Shown here piece after piece: positions 8,730-10,215 of a stretch of DNA of 10,215 bases. The notes below the pieces were generated by a model. It saw only the letters and a list, made by a program, of their open reading frames with translations, searched no databases and had not been told where the DNA came from. The first letter of the stretch is position 1, and each line of letters starts with the position of its first letter. This DNA is from Alphaproteobacteria bacterium (GTDB lineage Bacteria > Pseudomonadota > Alphaproteobacteria > Rhodobacterales > Rhodobacteraceae). The position numbers were made by a program, and so were the translations under genes. The DNA lies in NCBI GenBank assembly GCA_030425945.1, contig JAUHZL010000063.1, positions 1 to 10,215 on the forward strand. The letters run 5' to 3'.

Positions 8730-10165
8730 GTCAGAAGGTCCGCGTAGAGCGCGGCATAGGTCCGCGACGAGGTCTCCCAGCCGACCGGGGACTTCATCGC
8801 GGCGCGCTGCATCCGCGCCCAGGTCGGACGGTCGGCAAAGAGCGCGAGGCAGCGCCGCAGGGTCTGGGTCAACGCCAGCACGTCGGTCGGGTGAAAGGTC
8901 AGGCCGGTCGCGGTTCCGGCGGCCAGCGCCATCGTGTTGGCGTGGACCACCGTGTCGGCCAGCCCGCCGGTCGCCGCGACCACCGGCAGCGTGCCATAGC
9001 GCAGGCCGTAGAGCTGGGTCAGGCCGCAGGGCTCGAACCGCGAGGGCACCAGCACCACGTCGCCGCCCGCGAACATGCGGTGGCCCAGCGCCTCGTCATA
9101 GCCGATCTTCACGCCGACCCGGTCGGGCCAGGCGGCGGCGAGGCCGCGCATGGCGTGCTCCAGCCCCGGATCGCCGGACCCGAGCACCACCAGTCCGCCG
9201 CCGCCCGCGAGGAACTCGGGCGCGGCCGCCGCGATCAGGTCGATGCCCTTCTGCGCGGTCAGGCGCGAGATGACGATGGCGAGCGGCCCCTCGACAGGCC
9301 CGAGGCCGAACTCGGCCAACAGGGCCGCGCGGGCCTCGGCCTTGGGCTTGCGGTTCTGCGCGGTGTAGGGATGGGCCTGGTCCGGCGCGGCGGGGTCCCA
9401 CAGCTCGGTATCGACGCCGTTCAGGATGCCCGAGACGACCTCGGCGCGCGCGGCGATCACGCCTTGCAGCCCCATGCCGAACTCGGGGCGCATCAGCTCC
9501 TCGGCATAGGTGGGGCTGACCGTGGTGATCCGGTCGGCATGCACGAGGCCCGCCTTGAGCGAGGAAAGATTGCCGTAATATTCGAGGCTTCCGGCGTGGA
9601 ACTCATGTAGCGGCAGGCGCAGCGCGGCCAGCCGCTCGGGGCTGGCGTGGCCCTGGAAGGCGATGTTGTGAATGGTGATGACCGACTTCACCGGAGCCGC
9701 GCCGCCAAAGCGCAGGTAGGCGGGCGCGAACCCCGCCTGCCAGTCATGCGCGTGCAGGATGTCGGGCACCCAGCCGTCGGTGCCTCCGCCCCGTGCCAGC
9801 GAGGCCGCCACCCAGGACAGCGCCGCGAAGCGCTCGGGGTTGTCGGGGAAATCGTGCCCGCCGTCGGAATAGGGCCCGCCCGGCCGGTCGTAGAGATGTG
9901 GCGCGTCGAGCAGCAGCAGCGAGAGGCCATGCGCCTCGACCGCCTCGACGGTCGCGGGACCGCCGAAGAGCGCCGGATCGGACCAGACCGTGCGGGTCTT
10001 TCGCCCCAGCTTCGCCGCCAGTCCCCGGTAGGCGGGGATCAGGACGCGCATGTCCCAGCCGAGCGGCGCGAGCGCCTTCGGCAGCGCGCCCACGACATCG
10101 GCGAGGCCGCCGGTCTTGACCAGCGGCACGCATTCGGAGGCGACGGAGAGGACACGGCCGGGCAT
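8726..10165 (-). CDS. glgA: Glycogen synthase (ADP-glucose, GT5)
   Basis: Transfers glucose from ADP-glucose to the non-reducing end of alpha-1,4-glucan in the cytoplasm. The 479 residues match the usual bacterial GlgA length. The N-terminal Rossmann domain starts 'VLSVASECVPLVKTGGLADVV', containing the K17-T-G-G ADP-glucose loop. 'HAHDW' at 138-142 is conserved in the acceptor/donor cleft. 'SRLTAQKG' (300-307) supplies R301 and K306, and 'SRFEPCGLTQLYGLRYG' supplies the catalytic-loop glutamate E378. 'TTVSPTYAEE' and 'ILNGVD' are further family signatures. The ATG lies four bases beyond the stop of the preceding glgC, inside a tightly packed operon. The Shine-Dalgarno is weak (AAAGAG within the end of glgC), suggesting translational coupling. 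No residue of the active site appears altered. Confidence 0.97.
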   Translation of the reverse strand: MPGRVLSVASECVPLVKTGGLADVVGALPKALAPLGWDMRVLIPAYRGLAAKLGRKTRTVWSDPALFGGPATVEAVEAHGLSLLLLDAPHLYDRPGGPYSDGGHDFPDNPERFAALSWVAASLARGGGTDGWVPDILHAHDWQAGFAPAYLRFGGAAPVKSVITIHNIAFQGHASPERLAALRLPLHEFHAGSLEYYGNLSSLKAGLVHADRITTVSPTYAEELMRPEFGMGLQGVIAARAEVVSGILNGVDTELWDPAAPDQAHPYTAQNRKPKAEARAALLAEFGLGPVEGPLAIVISRLTAQKGIDLIAAAAPEFLAGGGGLVVLGSGDPGLEHAMRGLAAAWPDRVGVKIGYDEALGHRMFAGGDVVLVPSRFEPCGLTQLYGLRYGTLPVVAATGGLADTVVHANTMALAAGTATGLTFHPTDVLALTQTLRRCLALFADRPTWARMQRAAMKSPVGWETSSRTYAALYADLLT

Positions 10166-10169
10166 CGGG

Positions 10170-10215
10170 CTACTCTTTCGCGGCGCGCCAGGCGTCGATC
10201 ATCGGCTCGGTGATC
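10170..10215 (-). CDS. glgC: C-terminal end of glucose-1-phosphate adenylyltransferase GlgC (cut by window edge)
   Basis: Only the last 14 codons and the TAG stop (10172-10170) are inside the window, reading ITEPMIDAWRAAKE. The end of GlgC proteins usually has the form '(I/L)VT-x2-M(I/L)...', as in E. coli GlgC near its C-terminus, and glgC directly before glgA is the common bacterial order. The stop is four bases before the glgA ATG, so this is the upstream member of the operon. With so little sequence, the assignment rests mainly on position. GlgB would be the alternative, but its C-terminus usually ends in a beta-strand 'PPLATVWL'-like motif that is not seen. Confidence 0.6.
   Translation of the reverse strand, partial: ITEPMIDAWRAAKE

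Overview
The window is a GC-rich (about 70% by eye), densely coded bacterial chromosome segment. Its gene content and gene order suggest an alphaproteobacterium, probably of the Rhodobacterales type. That placement is an inference from codon bias and neighbourhood, not from a marker gene. It contains no RNA genes, mobile elements or CRISPR arrays, and no gene-free stretch longer than about 130 bases. Both ends cut through genes.

Left part (1-2981): the N-terminus of a TetR-family regulator reads leftward off the window edge. It is divergent from a tight two-gene operon reading rightward. The operon encodes a small [2Fe-2S] subunit and a Tat-exported molybdopterin large subunit of the xanthine oxidase family, IorA/IorB-like. 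The 128-base divergent region carries four exact copies of a TGTCAA hexamer in both orientations plus one near-copy. It is the natural candidate operator for the regulator and probably controls both transcription units. The substrate of the oxidoreductase cannot be read from the sequence.

Right part (2997-10215): a leftward glycogen/alpha-glucan operon, in transcription order: end of glgC (ADP-glucose pyrophosphorylase), glgA (glycogen synthase), glgX (debranching enzyme), pgm (phosphoglucomutase), then an amylosucrase-family GH13 enzyme. glgC/glgA are 4 bases apart. glgA/glgX and glgX/pgm overlap by 4 bases (GTGA and ATGA), which indicates translational coupling. The amylosucrase gene follows pgm after 88 bases. 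Together they interconvert glucose 6-phosphate and glucose 1-phosphate, make ADP-glucose, polymerise and trim glycogen. If the last gene is a true amylosucrase, alpha-glucan could also be built directly from sucrose. No branching enzyme (glgB) or phosphorylase (glgP) lies inside the window.

The two halves converge tail to tail at 2978-3000, where one 10-bp-stem hairpin contains both stop codons. Nothing here looks like a wholly new system. The items most worth a second look are the TGTCAA array, the shared stop-codon hairpin, the amylosucrase joined to the glycogen operon, and the Mo-hydroxylase with no visible electron-transfer partner.
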